Positions 41,744-49,248 of a stretch of 64,000 nucleotides of DNA are shown here, piece by piece. Position numbers and translations under genes: made by a program. Source of the stretch: Streptomyces sp. NBC_00344 (GTDB lineage: Bacteria; Actinomycetota; Actinomycetes; Streptomycetales; Streptomycetaceae); the NCBI RefSeq assembly GCF_036088315.1, contig NZ_CP107996.1:2500501-2564500 (forward strand), written 5' to 3'. The notes beneath the pieces were generated by a model, which ran no database searches, had not been told where the DNA came from, and was given only the letters and a program-made list of their open reading frames with translations. Each line of letters starts with the position of its first letter. Position 1 is the first letter of the stretch.

Positions 41744-42799
41744 TCAGGGAGTGGTCTTGACCTTGACGGTGCCGTCGGCGATCTTCTTCTTGGCCGCGTC
41801 GAGCTGCGCCTTGATGTCGTCGATGTAGCCACCGCTGGTGGACAGCGAGACGCCGCCCTTGGCCAGCGAGTAGGCGTTGGTACCGGTCATCGGCTTGCCG
41901 CCGTGGACCGACTTGACCAGGTCGTAGACGCCGATGTCGACGTTCTTGACCACCGAGGTCAGGATCGAGGTCTTGTACTTGGACAGCGACGGGATGTTGT
42001 ACTGGTCCGAGTCGACACCGATCGCCCAGGTGCCCTTCTTGCCGTTCACGGCCTCGATCGCGCCGTTACCGGAGGAGCCGGCCGCCGAGTAGACGACGTC
42101 CGCACCCTTGTCGAGCATGCCCTGTGCGGCTTCCTTGCCCTTGTCGGGGCTTGCGAAGCCGGAGAGGTCCGAGCCGTGGCTCAGGTACTGCCGGTCGATC
42201 TTGATGCTCTTGTTGGTGTCCTGGACACCCTGGATGTAGCCCGCCTCGAACTTCTTGATCAGCGGAATGTCCACACCGCCGATGAAGCCGACGTGCTTCG
42301 TCTTGGTCTTCAGCGCGGCGGCAACACCCGCGAGGTAGGAGCTCTGCTCCTCCGTGAAGACGATGTTGTCGACGTTCTTCGCGTCGACAACCGAGTCCAC
42401 GAGGCCGAAGGTGATCTTCGGGTACTTCGCGGCAACCTTCTGCATCGATGCCTGGTAAGAGAAGCCGATGCCGACAATCGGGTTGTAGCCCGCGTCGGCC
42501 AGGTCGGTGAGCCGCTGTTCGCGGTCCGCCTCGGTGTCCGATGTCTTGGCAGTCAGCTCCTTGACATCACCGCCGAACTCAGACTTGGCCTTGTCGATGC
42601 CGCGCGAGGCGGAGTCGTTGAAGGAGTGGTCGCCGCGGCCGCCGACGTCGTAGGCGACGCCGACCTTGACGCCCTTGCCCGAGGAACCGGACGACGAGTC
42701 CGACTCCTTCTGGGTCGACGTGCTGCCGCAGGCAGAAACGGAGAGAGCGAGGGCCGCGGTGGCTATGCCCGACGCGGCGATCTTGGTTACCCGGCGCAA
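41744..42799 (-). CDS. BMP-family nucleoside-binding lipoprotein
   Basis: The 351-residue protein has a lipoprotein signal ending LSVSAC, a Ser/Gly-rich linker and the BMP (PnrA-like) solute-binding fold: VKVGVAYDVGGRGDHSFNDSASRGIDKAKSE, NPIVGIGFSYQ, FGLVDSVVD and NIVFTEEQSSYLAGVAAAL. PnrA relatives bind purine and pyrimidine nucleosides. The start is TTG at 42799, with AAGGGA seven bases upstream. A degenerate CTACGCGCGTAG operator overlaps its -10. High expression separate from the ABC genes is usual for binding proteins and fits the terminator that follows. Confidence 0.93.
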   Translation of the reverse strand: MRRVTKIAASGIATAALALSVSACGSTSTQKESDSSSGSSGKGVKVGVAYDVGGRGDHSFNDSASRGIDKAKSEFGGDVKELTAKTSDTEADREQRLTDLADAGYNPIVGIGFSYQASMQKVAAKYPKITFGLVDSVVDAKNVDNIVFTEEQSSYLAGVAAALKTKTKHVGFIGGVDIPLIKKFEAGYIQGVQDTNKSIKIDRQYLSHGSDLSGFASPDKGKEAAQGMLDKGADVVYSAAGSSGNGAIEAVNGKKGTWAIGVDSDQYNIPSLSKYKTSILTSVVKNVDIGVYDLVKSVHGGKPMTGTNAYSLAKGGVSLSTSGGYIDDIKAQLDAAKKKIADGTVKVKTTP

Positions 42800-42857
42800 G
42801 AGGAGGTCCCTTCAAACCAAACCTGGAGCGCCTCTTCCGGCGCTGGTTTTCGCCAGG

Positions 42858-42873
42858 ATCGTAACGCGCGTAG
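42858..42873 (-). promoter_or_regulatory. Degenerate CTACGCGCGTAG operator overlapping the BMP lipoprotein -10 box
   Basis: On the minus strand CTACGCGCGTTA (42873 to 42862) keeps the whole left arm and centre. TACGAT (42863 to 42858) is the likely -10 and overlaps the operator by two bases, as at deoA and the ABC operon. Confidence 0.65.
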
Positions 42874-42939
42874 ATGTCAGGTAAAGGCCTGTTCGGAACC
42901 TGTTATCGGATCGACGCGAACGGGGCTTCGCGTGTCCGG

Positions 42940-44208
42940 TTACAAACGGTGTCCATCAAGCAACGCGGCGGCTGTGAAGAGCTCCACGGCCACCTCGATC
43001 GAGGCCTCGTCGGCATCGAAATCACCCCGGTGCAAGTCACCCCTGGCGCTGTCACCGGGGGTACGCACCCCGAGCCTGGCCATGGCTCCCGGCACCTGCT
43101 CCAGGTACCAGGAGAAGTCCTCGCCGCCGAGACTCTGCTCGGTGTCCTCGATCGCATGCAAGCCGCGGCGTGCGGTCATCGCCTCGCGCAGCAGTTCGCT
43201 CACCGCCCCGTCATTGACGACCGGCGGAACCCCGCGCACGTAGTTGATCACCGACTTGGCCCGGTGCATTCCGGCCACCTCGTCGATGGCCGCGTGGACC
43301 AGATCCGGTGCGGACCGCCAGGCGTCGAGATCCAGGCACCGCACGGTCCCGGAGAGCTCGGCGTGCTGCGGGATCACGTTGCAGGCGTGCCCGGCCTCGA
43401 TACGCCCCCAGGTCACGGCGAGTCCCGAGCGCGCGTCGACCCGCCTGGCCAGCAGGGCCGGTACCTCGCTGACGACCTTCGCCGCCGCGGTGACCAGGTC
43501 GGTGGTCAGATGCGGCCGCGCGGTGTGGCCGCCGGGGCCGTCCAGGCTGACCTCCAGCCGGTCGCAGGCGGAGGTGATGGGCCCGGCCCGCAGCCCGATC
43601 CTCCCGGCGTCGACCTTGGGATCGCAGTGCACCCCGATGATCCGTCCGACCCCTTCGAGCACCCCCGACGCGATGGCGTCCGGCGCTCCCCCGGGCAGTA
43701 CTTCCTCCGCCGGCTGGAAGATCAGCCGCACCGGGTACGGCAGCATTCCGGCCCGGTCCAGCTCCGCCAGCACGAGCCCGGCTCCGAGCACCGCGACCGT
43801 GTGGATGTCGTGGCCGCAGGCGTGCGCCATGTCCGGCACGGTGGACCGGTAGTCGCAACCCACCTTGGTGTCCGGGATGGGCAGCGCGTCGATGTCGGCC
43901 CGCAGCGCCAGCATGGGCCGGGCCCCGTCCAGGTCACGGGCTCCGATGTCGCACATCAGCCCGGTGCCGGTGTTGAGCACCTGCGGTGCGAGTCCGGCCT
44001 GCTCCAGCCGCGCCTTGAGGGCCGCGGTGGTGCGGAACTCCTGATTCCCGAGCTCAGGGTGCCGGTGCAGGTCCCGGCGGATGGCGATCAGCTCGTCACG
44101 CAGTGTGACCGGGAGCACGCCGGGCAGCACTGCCTCGCCTGCGTCGACGGCCGCGCCGCCATCGGTGGGCTGATGGACATCGGAGTTACGGGAGATCAAC
44201 TGGCTCAC
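42940..44208 (-). CDS. M20-family amidohydrolase
   Basis: The 422-residue metallopeptidase belongs to the IAA-amino-acid hydrolase/aminoacylase group. Visible motifs are LRADIDALPI, PDMAHACGHDIHTVAVLGAG, IFQPAEEVLPGGAPDAIASGVLEG and GPGGHTARPH (dimerisation domain). SLGGEDFSWYLEQVPGAMARLG closes the site. These enzymes remove acyl groups from amino acids or related amides. It is on the same strand as the transporter lipoprotein gene, 140 bases upstream of it, but no operon link is clear since the lipoprotein has its own promoter. The natural substrate is unknown. Confidence 0.9.
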   Translation of the reverse strand: MSQLISRNSDVHQPTDGGAAVDAGEAVLPGVLPVTLRDELIAIRRDLHRHPELGNQEFRTTAALKARLEQAGLAPQVLNTGTGLMCDIGARDLDGARPMLALRADIDALPIPDTKVGCDYRSTVPDMAHACGHDIHTVAVLGAGLVLAELDRAGMLPYPVRLIFQPAEEVLPGGAPDAIASGVLEGVGRIIGVHCDPKVDAGRIGLRAGPITSACDRLEVSLDGPGGHTARPHLTTDLVTAAAKVVSEVPALLARRVDARSGLAVTWGRIEAGHACNVIPQHAELSGTVRCLDLDAWRSAPDLVHAAIDEVAGMHRAKSVINYVRGVPPVVNDGAVSELLREAMTARRGLHAIEDTEQSLGGEDFSWYLEQVPGAMARLGVRTPGDSARGDLHRGDFDADEASIEVAVELFTAAALLDGHRL

Positions 44209-44566
44209 CTGTTCAAGGTTAGGCCCCTTCCCGGCTCAACTGGCCATCGATCAACAAAACTTCAGCCGCTCAGGCGAAAGAATCGCGGACTGGGCGGCAT
44301 GACCTGTGCTTGTGCTGGGTAAAATCGTCCATTTGCCGAGACGGTCTGGTACAGCAGGTGCCGGTCCCGTCCGACCACTGTCCGTCGCGACCGCGGCGGT
44401 CCCCCGCCGGACGCTCCCGTGGATTCGAGGCGGCCATGGGGGTCTTCTCTCCCTCCGCGACCAGCTCACACGGTGCGGCAAGGGCCGCGACCCGGGTCAT
44501 GTGCGGGCATGGTGAACATCAGGAGGCCGCGATCCTGCGCAGGGCTCCGGCTCCCGCGTGCCGGCT
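44209..44566. other. 358-base spacer without a supported gene
   Basis: Short frames exist on both strands but none has consistent codon use, a ribosome site or recognisable homology. Relatively A/T-rich stretches occur near 44250-44280. TAAAAT at about 44321 could be a -10 box. The spacer separates the amidohydrolase start from the end of the nonulosonic acid cluster. No inverted repeat strong enough to call a terminator was seen. Confidence 0.5.
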
Positions 44567-45622
44567 TCACACACCTCCCGCGGCCGTAGGGCCCATCGGC
44601 GTCAGCCGCTGCACGTCCCGGGCCGTCCCCGTCACCCCCGCGAGGAATCCCTGCGCCCGGGGCGACGCCGTCTCCGTGAGCCAGAGGGGGTCGATGTCGC
44701 AGACCGCGACCCGGACGTCCGTACCGGCCAGGGCCAGCGGGAGGGTGTGCACCACCGTGGACGGGAAGCTCACCACGGTGCGGCCGATGGGGCCGCGGCG
44801 GGCGATCAGTTCCAGCGGAAGGTCCGGGCGGACGATCTCCACACCGGTCTCCGCATGCAGCCGGTGCAGTTTCTCGGTGGACTCCCGGCGGTGTGCGAAG
44901 TAGCGGGTCGCGTTGTGGGCGCGGGCCAGGGCGCCCACCGCGGTGATGTACCGGTCCTGATCCACCACGCCCGTCTCGACGAGTGAGGTGCCCACCAGGT
45001 CGGATGTCCGGGTGATACGGGGCGGGCCGAAGCGGGCCCGGGTCCAGGCGAACTCGTTGCGCGTGACGGTGAGACCGGGGGGTCCGCCGTCGACCGGCAT
45101 GGAACTGAAGATCTCCACGGCGCGGCGGCCCGACGGGGTCAGGCGGCGCCGCGCGCCTGAGGACATCGGGGCGAACAGCAGGTCACGGGGGCCCCGGCGG
45201 CCACGCCTGTGCCAGCGGACCAGCGGCTCCTTCGCGGCCAGTTGGGCGATGAACTCCATCGTGGCCGTGCCGTCGTCGACCACCGTCAGGTCGCGCGCGC
45301 CGGTGAGGGTGAGGAGGAGTTGTACGTAGCGGGAGAAGGGATCTCCGATGACGATCCGGCGGGCCCGGCGCAGCAGGGGTGTGAGCCCACCGATCGTGTG
45401 GAAGGGCGCCGCCACGCCGCCACGCGCCTCCTCCCACCGCACGGTGATGCCCTCGCCCCGTGCCAGCTCCGCCATCCGGCGCAGCTGCCCCCGGGACATG
45501 GGGTCGAGCGGTGAGAGGACGACCACGGTCAGGTCCATGGTCGTCGTGTGGGCCCACTCCAGCAGGTTCAGCAGCTGGACGGGGCTCTCCACGAAGGCGA
45601 GCGTGGCGGGGGCGCTCTTCAC
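44567..45622 (-). CDS. Polysialyltransferase-like glycosyltransferase (GT52-type)
   Basis: The 351-residue protein opens ATLAFVESPVQLLNLLEWA, the start typical of the bacterial sialyl-/polysialyltransferase-like group. It has an Asp-Asp-Gly motif (VVDDGTATME, 115-122), a His-containing segment (RYFAHRRESTEKL) and a Ser-Thr pair in VSFPSTVVHTLPLAL. These motifs correspond to the D/E-D/E-G, H-P-like and S/T motifs of the family, though the HP motif is weak. It ends the NeuA/NeuB operon. A role in polymerising or adding a nonulosonic acid is inferred from motif and context. Confidence 0.75.
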   Translation of the reverse strand: MKSAPATLAFVESPVQLLNLLEWAHTTTMDLTVVVLSPLDPMSRGQLRRMAELARGEGITVRWEEARGGVAAPFHTIGGLTPLLRRARRIVIGDPFSRYVQLLLTLTGARDLTVVDDGTATMEFIAQLAAKEPLVRWHRRGRRGPRDLLFAPMSSGARRRLTPSGRRAVEIFSSMPVDGGPPGLTVTRNEFAWTRARFGPPRITRTSDLVGTSLVETGVVDQDRYITAVGALARAHNATRYFAHRRESTEKLHRLHAETGVEIVRPDLPLELIARRGPIGRTVVSFPSTVVHTLPLALAGTDVRVAVCDIDPLWLTETASPRAQGFLAGVTGTARDVQRLTPMGPTAAGGV

Positions 45623-45651
45623 TGTGGCGGCTCTCCTCGGACGGACGGGCC

Positions 45652-46575
45652 TCAGACGGACGCGGGCTCGCGGTCCGCGCCCTCGGCGACCACACCGGCG
45701 ACCCGGCGCAGCTTCTTCATCGGGGCCAGCTCGGAGTCGTAGACCTTCTTGACCCCGTCACCGAGGGAGGCCTCGATGGTGCGGATGTCGCGCACCAGGC
45801 GCTGCAGGCCCTGCGGCTCGACGGATGCCGCCTGGTCGGAGCCCCACATGGCGCGGTCCAGGGTGATGTGGCGCTCGACGAAGGACGCGCCGAGCGCTAC
45901 GGCGGCCAGCGTCGTCTGGAGGCCGGTCTCGTGGCCGCTGTAGCCGATCGGCACGTTCGGGTACTCGCCCTGCAGGGAGTTGATGACCCGGAGGTTCAGC
46001 TCTTCGGCCTTCGCCGGGTACGTCGAAGTGGCGTGGCAGAGCAGGATGTTGTCGCTCCCCAGCACCTCGACCGCGTGGCGGATCTGGCGCGGCGTCGACA
46101 TGCCGGTGGAGAGGATGACCGTACGGCCGGTGGCACGCAGCGAACGCAGCAGCTCGTCGTCGGTCAGCGAGGCGGATGCGACCTTGTGCGCCGGGAGGTC
46201 GAACTTCTCGAGGAAGGCGACGGCCTCGGTGTCCCACGGGGAGGCGAACCAGTCGATGCCGCGCAGCGCGCAGTGGTCCGAGATCGCCCGGTACTCCTCC
46301 TCACCGAACTCCACACGGTGGCGGTAGTCGATGTACGTCATCCGGCCCCAGGGGGTGTCGCGCTCGATGTCCCACTGGTCGCGCGGGGTGCAGATCTCCG
46401 GGGTGCGCTTCTGGAACTTGACCGCGTCGCAGCCGGCTTCGGCGGCCACGTCGATCAGGGCGAGGGCGTTGTCCAGTTCACCGTTGTGGTTGATGCCGAT
46501 CTCGCCGGTGATGTAGACGGGGTTGCCGGGGCCCGCGGTCTTGGCGCCGAGGGTGCGGAGGCGGGTGGTGCTCAT
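45652..46575 (-). CDS. Nonulosonic acid (NeuB-type) synthase, no SAF domain
   Basis: The 307-residue protein is a NeuB-family condensing enzyme joining a hexose derivative to phosphoenolpyruvate. Motifs include VYITGEIGINHNGELDNALALID, AVKFQKRTPE, FASPWDTEAVAFLEKF, VILSTGMSTPRQI, CHATSTYPA and GYSGHETGLQ. FVERHITLDRAMWGSDQAASVEP is the metal/active-site end of the barrel. The usual C-terminal SAF (antifreeze-like) domain of about 60 residues is absent, as the protein stops soon after SELAPMKKLRR. In other NeuB proteins that domain caps the partner subunit's site. A Kdn-type or phosphorylated product is possible given the phosphatase fused to the next enzyme. Confidence 0.88.
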   Translation of the reverse strand: MSTTRLRTLGAKTAGPGNPVYITGEIGINHNGELDNALALIDVAAEAGCDAVKFQKRTPEICTPRDQWDIERDTPWGRMTYIDYRHRVEFGEEEYRAISDHCALRGIDWFASPWDTEAVAFLEKFDLPAHKVASASLTDDELLRSLRATGRTVILSTGMSTPRQIRHAVEVLGSDNILLCHATSTYPAKAEELNLRVINSLQGEYPNVPIGYSGHETGLQTTLAAVALGASFVERHITLDRAMWGSDQAASVEPQGLQRLVRDIRTIEASLGDGVKKVYDSELAPMKKLRRVAGVVAEGADREPASV

Positions 46576-46587
46576 GAGGGAGTGTCC

Positions 46588-47757
46588 TTACTTGTTGAGA
46601 GTGGGGCCCAGGAGCCAGGCGGCGATCTCGCGGATCGCGCCGTCGCCGCCGGGGGTGGTGGTGACCGCGCGTGCGGCGCCGCGTACGACGTCGTGTGCCT
46701 GGGCGACCGCGACGGGCCAGCCGACGAGGCCGAAGCACGGCAGGTCGTTCACGTCGTTGCCGACGTAGAGCACGCGCTCGGGCGCGACGCCCTGTTCTTC
46801 GCACCACTGCTTGAGTGCGAGGTCCTTGCGGTCGATGCCGTGCAGCACGGGAATGCGGAGCTTGCGCGCACGTGCGGCGACGACCGGGTTCTGTTCCGTG
46901 GAGAGGATCAGAAGTCTGAGGTCCGTGGTGTCACGGAGGGCCGCGATCCCTAGGCCGTCCCCGCGGTGCACGGCGACGAACTCGCGGCCTTCGGCGTCGA
47001 TCAGCACCCGGTCGTCGGTCTGGGTTCCGTCGAAGTCGAGGACCACGGCGTCGACATCGTCGCGGGTCGGGAGCGACCGGGTGTCGAGGAGCGGCGCCAG
47101 GGCGCGGGCCCGGGCCAGGTCGTGCGGGTCGTCGATCTCCAGGACGCGGGCCGGGTCCGTGACGACCAGCGCGGTGTCCCCGAAGAAGCGGTGCCGGACG
47201 GCCCGGAAGCCCGCGGCGTTCATCGCGTAGGCCGCGCCGGTCTCCAGATAGTCCTGGGGGCGGTCCTGCCGGCGGGGCCGGTGCGACTTGTCGTGGTTGA
47301 CCCCGGTGGCCTCGCCGCTCTCCCTGCTCTCCCGCCAGAGGAATCCGTGCGAGGGGGCGACCGTGTGCGCGGTGTCCGCGCCGCCCTCGGCGACCGCGGC
47401 CGCCACCCCGTCGATCTCCTGGCTGGTGAGGAAGGGGCTGGTGCACTGGACGAGCAGCACCACGTCGGTGCCGGGATACGCGTGCAGCGCATGCTCCACC
47501 GCGGCCTCGCTGGTCGCGGTGTCGCCGGAGATCCCGGCCGGGCGCAGCACCACATCGGCGCCGGCCTCCCGTGCCGCGGCCGCGATCCGTTCGTCGTCGG
47601 TCGAGACGGCGACGTCCGTGACCAGGCGGCTGCCCAGGCAGGCGCGGACCGCGCGGACGACCAGCGGCACACCACCGACGGCGGCCAGGTTCTTGGCGGG
47701 TACGCCCTTGGATCCTCCGCGGGCGGGGATCACGGCCAGGATCTTGGAGGGCATCAC
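46588..47757 (-). CDS. CMP-nonulosonate cytidylyltransferase fused to HAD phosphatase
   Basis: Residues 5 to about 225 form an acylneuraminate cytidylyltransferase (KILAVIPARGGSKGVPAKN, QCTSPFLTSQEID, RPQDYLETGAAYAM). Residues about 235-389 form a KdsC-like HAD phosphatase: DFDGTQTD at 241-248 (nucleophile Asp241, acid Asp243), ILSTEQNP (motif II), a lysine in GIDRKDLALKQW and YVGNDVNDLPCF (motif IV). The HAD catalytic set is intact. Vertebrate CMP-sialate synthetases have the same two-domain order. The enzyme could dephosphorylate a 9-phosphate sugar and activate it to the CMP form. GTG at 47757 overlaps the previous stop. Confidence 0.9.
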   Translation of the reverse strand: MMPSKILAVIPARGGSKGVPAKNLAAVGGVPLVVRAVRACLGSRLVTDVAVSTDDERIAAAAREAGADVVLRPAGISGDTATSEAAVEHALHAYPGTDVVLLVQCTSPFLTSQEIDGVAAAVAEGGADTAHTVAPSHGFLWRESRESGEATGVNHDKSHRPRRQDRPQDYLETGAAYAMNAAGFRAVRHRFFGDTALVVTDPARVLEIDDPHDLARARALAPLLDTRSLPTRDDVDAVVLDFDGTQTDDRVLIDAEGREFVAVHRGDGLGIAALRDTTDLRLLILSTEQNPVVAARARKLRIPVLHGIDRKDLALKQWCEEQGVAPERVLYVGNDVNDLPCFGLVGWPVAVAQAHDVVRGAARAVTTTPGGDGAIREIAAWLLGPTLNK

Positions 47758-49061
47758 AGTTCTCCCATACGGCGGATGACGGGGACCACGCGCTGCACTC
47801 CGTGGCGGTACGCACCGCGCGCCGCGTCCCGCACGGCGTCGCGCACCACCCGCCGGACACCGGTGACTTCGGTGGCCGGGGCGGCGTCGAGGCGGTGGCG
47901 GGCGAGGATGCCGGGGAGGTATCCGGGCGCGGTGACGGGGGTGTAGTAGGGAGCGATGGGCGGGAGTCCCGGCCGGTCCAGGAGGTGTCCGACCCGGGCG
48001 CGTACGGCGTCGAAGGCGCTCTCGTACGAGCCTCCCCCAGAGGGGGGACCCCCAGCCGCCACACCCTGCCGGGCCAGCCAGTGCGGGTCGGCGCGGGGTC
48101 GTTCACCGGCGTCGAGCTGGTCCCAGGACGCGAGGCAGCCCGAACCGATGAAGTGGTGATTGCCCAGCGCCTCCCTGATCCCGAGGTCGGTGAGGATCGC
48201 GGTGGGGATGCTCCGGTGCAGCGATTCCAGGGCCGCGGTGGAGGAGACGGTGACCAGCAGATCCGCTCGGTCCAGCACGTCACCCATGTGCCCGTACACC
48301 AGGCGGAAGTTGGGCGGGAGCCCACCGGGCAGCCGCTCGGCCATCTTCTGGTAGGGCAGTTCCTCGATGTGCGTGGTGTGCTCGCCCGGCTTGGAGCGGA
48401 GCTTCAGCAGCACCTCGCGGGCCGGATGCAGCCGGGCGTGCCCGACCAGCCGGCGCAGCAGGTAGCTGCGCCCTTCGCGCGACTCGGGGACGGAGGGCTG
48501 GGCGGCGAAGACCACCGTGTCGCGGCCGTCCGCCGGGGCATAGGGCGCCCCGCCGAGAAAGGGCAGGGCGGTCTCGGTCACCGCCGACGCGTCGGCGCCC
48601 ACCCCCTCGTAGACGGCGCGGAAGCGTTCCGCGTCGTGGCGGGAGTTGGCGAGTACGACATCGGCGCCGTGGCGCAGCAGCAGTCCGTCGGCGAGCTTCT
48701 CGTAGACCACTCCGACGTAGCCGGTGACGACGACCGGTCGCCTGCTGAGCGACGCCAGCCCGTGCAGCATCGCCTGGACGGCGCCGCCGACGAGCGCGAG
48801 GACCACCACGTCGGGGGGGTCCTGTTCCATCGCCCGGACGAATTCCGCCCCGGTGACTTCCCGGATGGTGTCGGGGTCCACTCCGGCCCCGACCTCGGCG
48901 AGCTGGCGGGGGGTGGGTGTGGCCCGCCCCCGCAGCAGAAAGCCGCTGAGGCCGGCGTCACGTTCGGAGAGGCGGCGTGCGGTGAGCGCGCCCCATTTCC
49001 AACGGGTGTCGGAGTCGGCGATCACGGCTACGCGAAGAGCCTTGCTGGTACTTACTGGCAC
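47754..49061 (-). CDS. DUF6716-type putative glycosyltransferase
   Basis: The 435-residue protein (from GTG 49061) opens KALRVAVIADSDTRWKWGA, found in a Streptomyces family annotated as putative glycosyltransferases beside neuB. A GT-B-like layout is suggested by the second half: VVFAAQPSVPESREGRSYLLRR, KLRSKPGEHTTH, LVYGHMGDVLDRADLLVTVSSTAALESLHRSIPTAI. The SSTAALE stretch resembles the donor site of CDP-glycerol- or sialyl-type transferases. It heads the minus-strand arm of the locus. TACCTT seven bases before the GTG indicates a leaderless mRNA, and an earlier in-frame start lacks support. Activity is inferred. Confidence 0.78.
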   Translation of the reverse strand: MPVSTSKALRVAVIADSDTRWKWGALTARRLSERDAGLSGFLLRGRATPTPRQLAEVGAGVDPDTIREVTGAEFVRAMEQDPPDVVVLALVGGAVQAMLHGLASLSRRPVVVTGYVGVVYEKLADGLLLRHGADVVLANSRHDAERFRAVYEGVGADASAVTETALPFLGGAPYAPADGRDTVVFAAQPSVPESREGRSYLLRRLVGHARLHPAREVLLKLRSKPGEHTTHIEELPYQKMAERLPGGLPPNFRLVYGHMGDVLDRADLLVTVSSTAALESLHRSIPTAILTDLGIREALGNHHFIGSGCLASWDQLDAGERPRADPHWLARQGVAAGGPPSGGGSYESAFDAVRARVGHLLDRPGLPPIAPYYTPVTAPGYLPGILARHRLDAAPATEVTGVRRVVRDAVRDAARGAYRHGVQRVVPVIRRMGEL

Positions 49062-49068
49062 AGCTACG

Positions 49069-49074
49069 AAGGTA
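49069..49074 (-). promoter_or_regulatory. Leaderless -10 box of the minus-strand glycan operon
   Basis: TACCTT (49074 to 49069 on the minus strand) lies seven bases before the GTG at 49061. It is one of a divergent pair with the box at 49236-49241. Confidence 0.45.
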
Positions 49075-49235
49075 GAAAGGCATTTCGTTCGGCGGCCCAA
49101 CTCGGCTGCAACAAAGGGTTAACAGAACACTGACGGATGGGGATGAAGCCCTGCGCGCGGCCCGGTTCACTATTCCGCCGCACGGCGTTCACCTGGCGTA
49201 CCACCGAAGGTCAGAGGAAATGCCGGATACGAAAT

Positions 49236-49241
49236 TAGCCT
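49236..49241 (+). promoter_or_regulatory. Leaderless -10 box of the plus-strand glycan operon
   Basis: TAGCCT (49236-49241) lies seven bases before the GTG at 49249, with no ribosome site between. Confidence 0.45.
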
Positions 49242-49248
49242 CACCCGG

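Noticed and set aside
44251..44515. Short frames on both strands in the spacer before the glycan locus
   Set aside because: Codon use is inconsistent and there is no ribosome site or recognisable homology.
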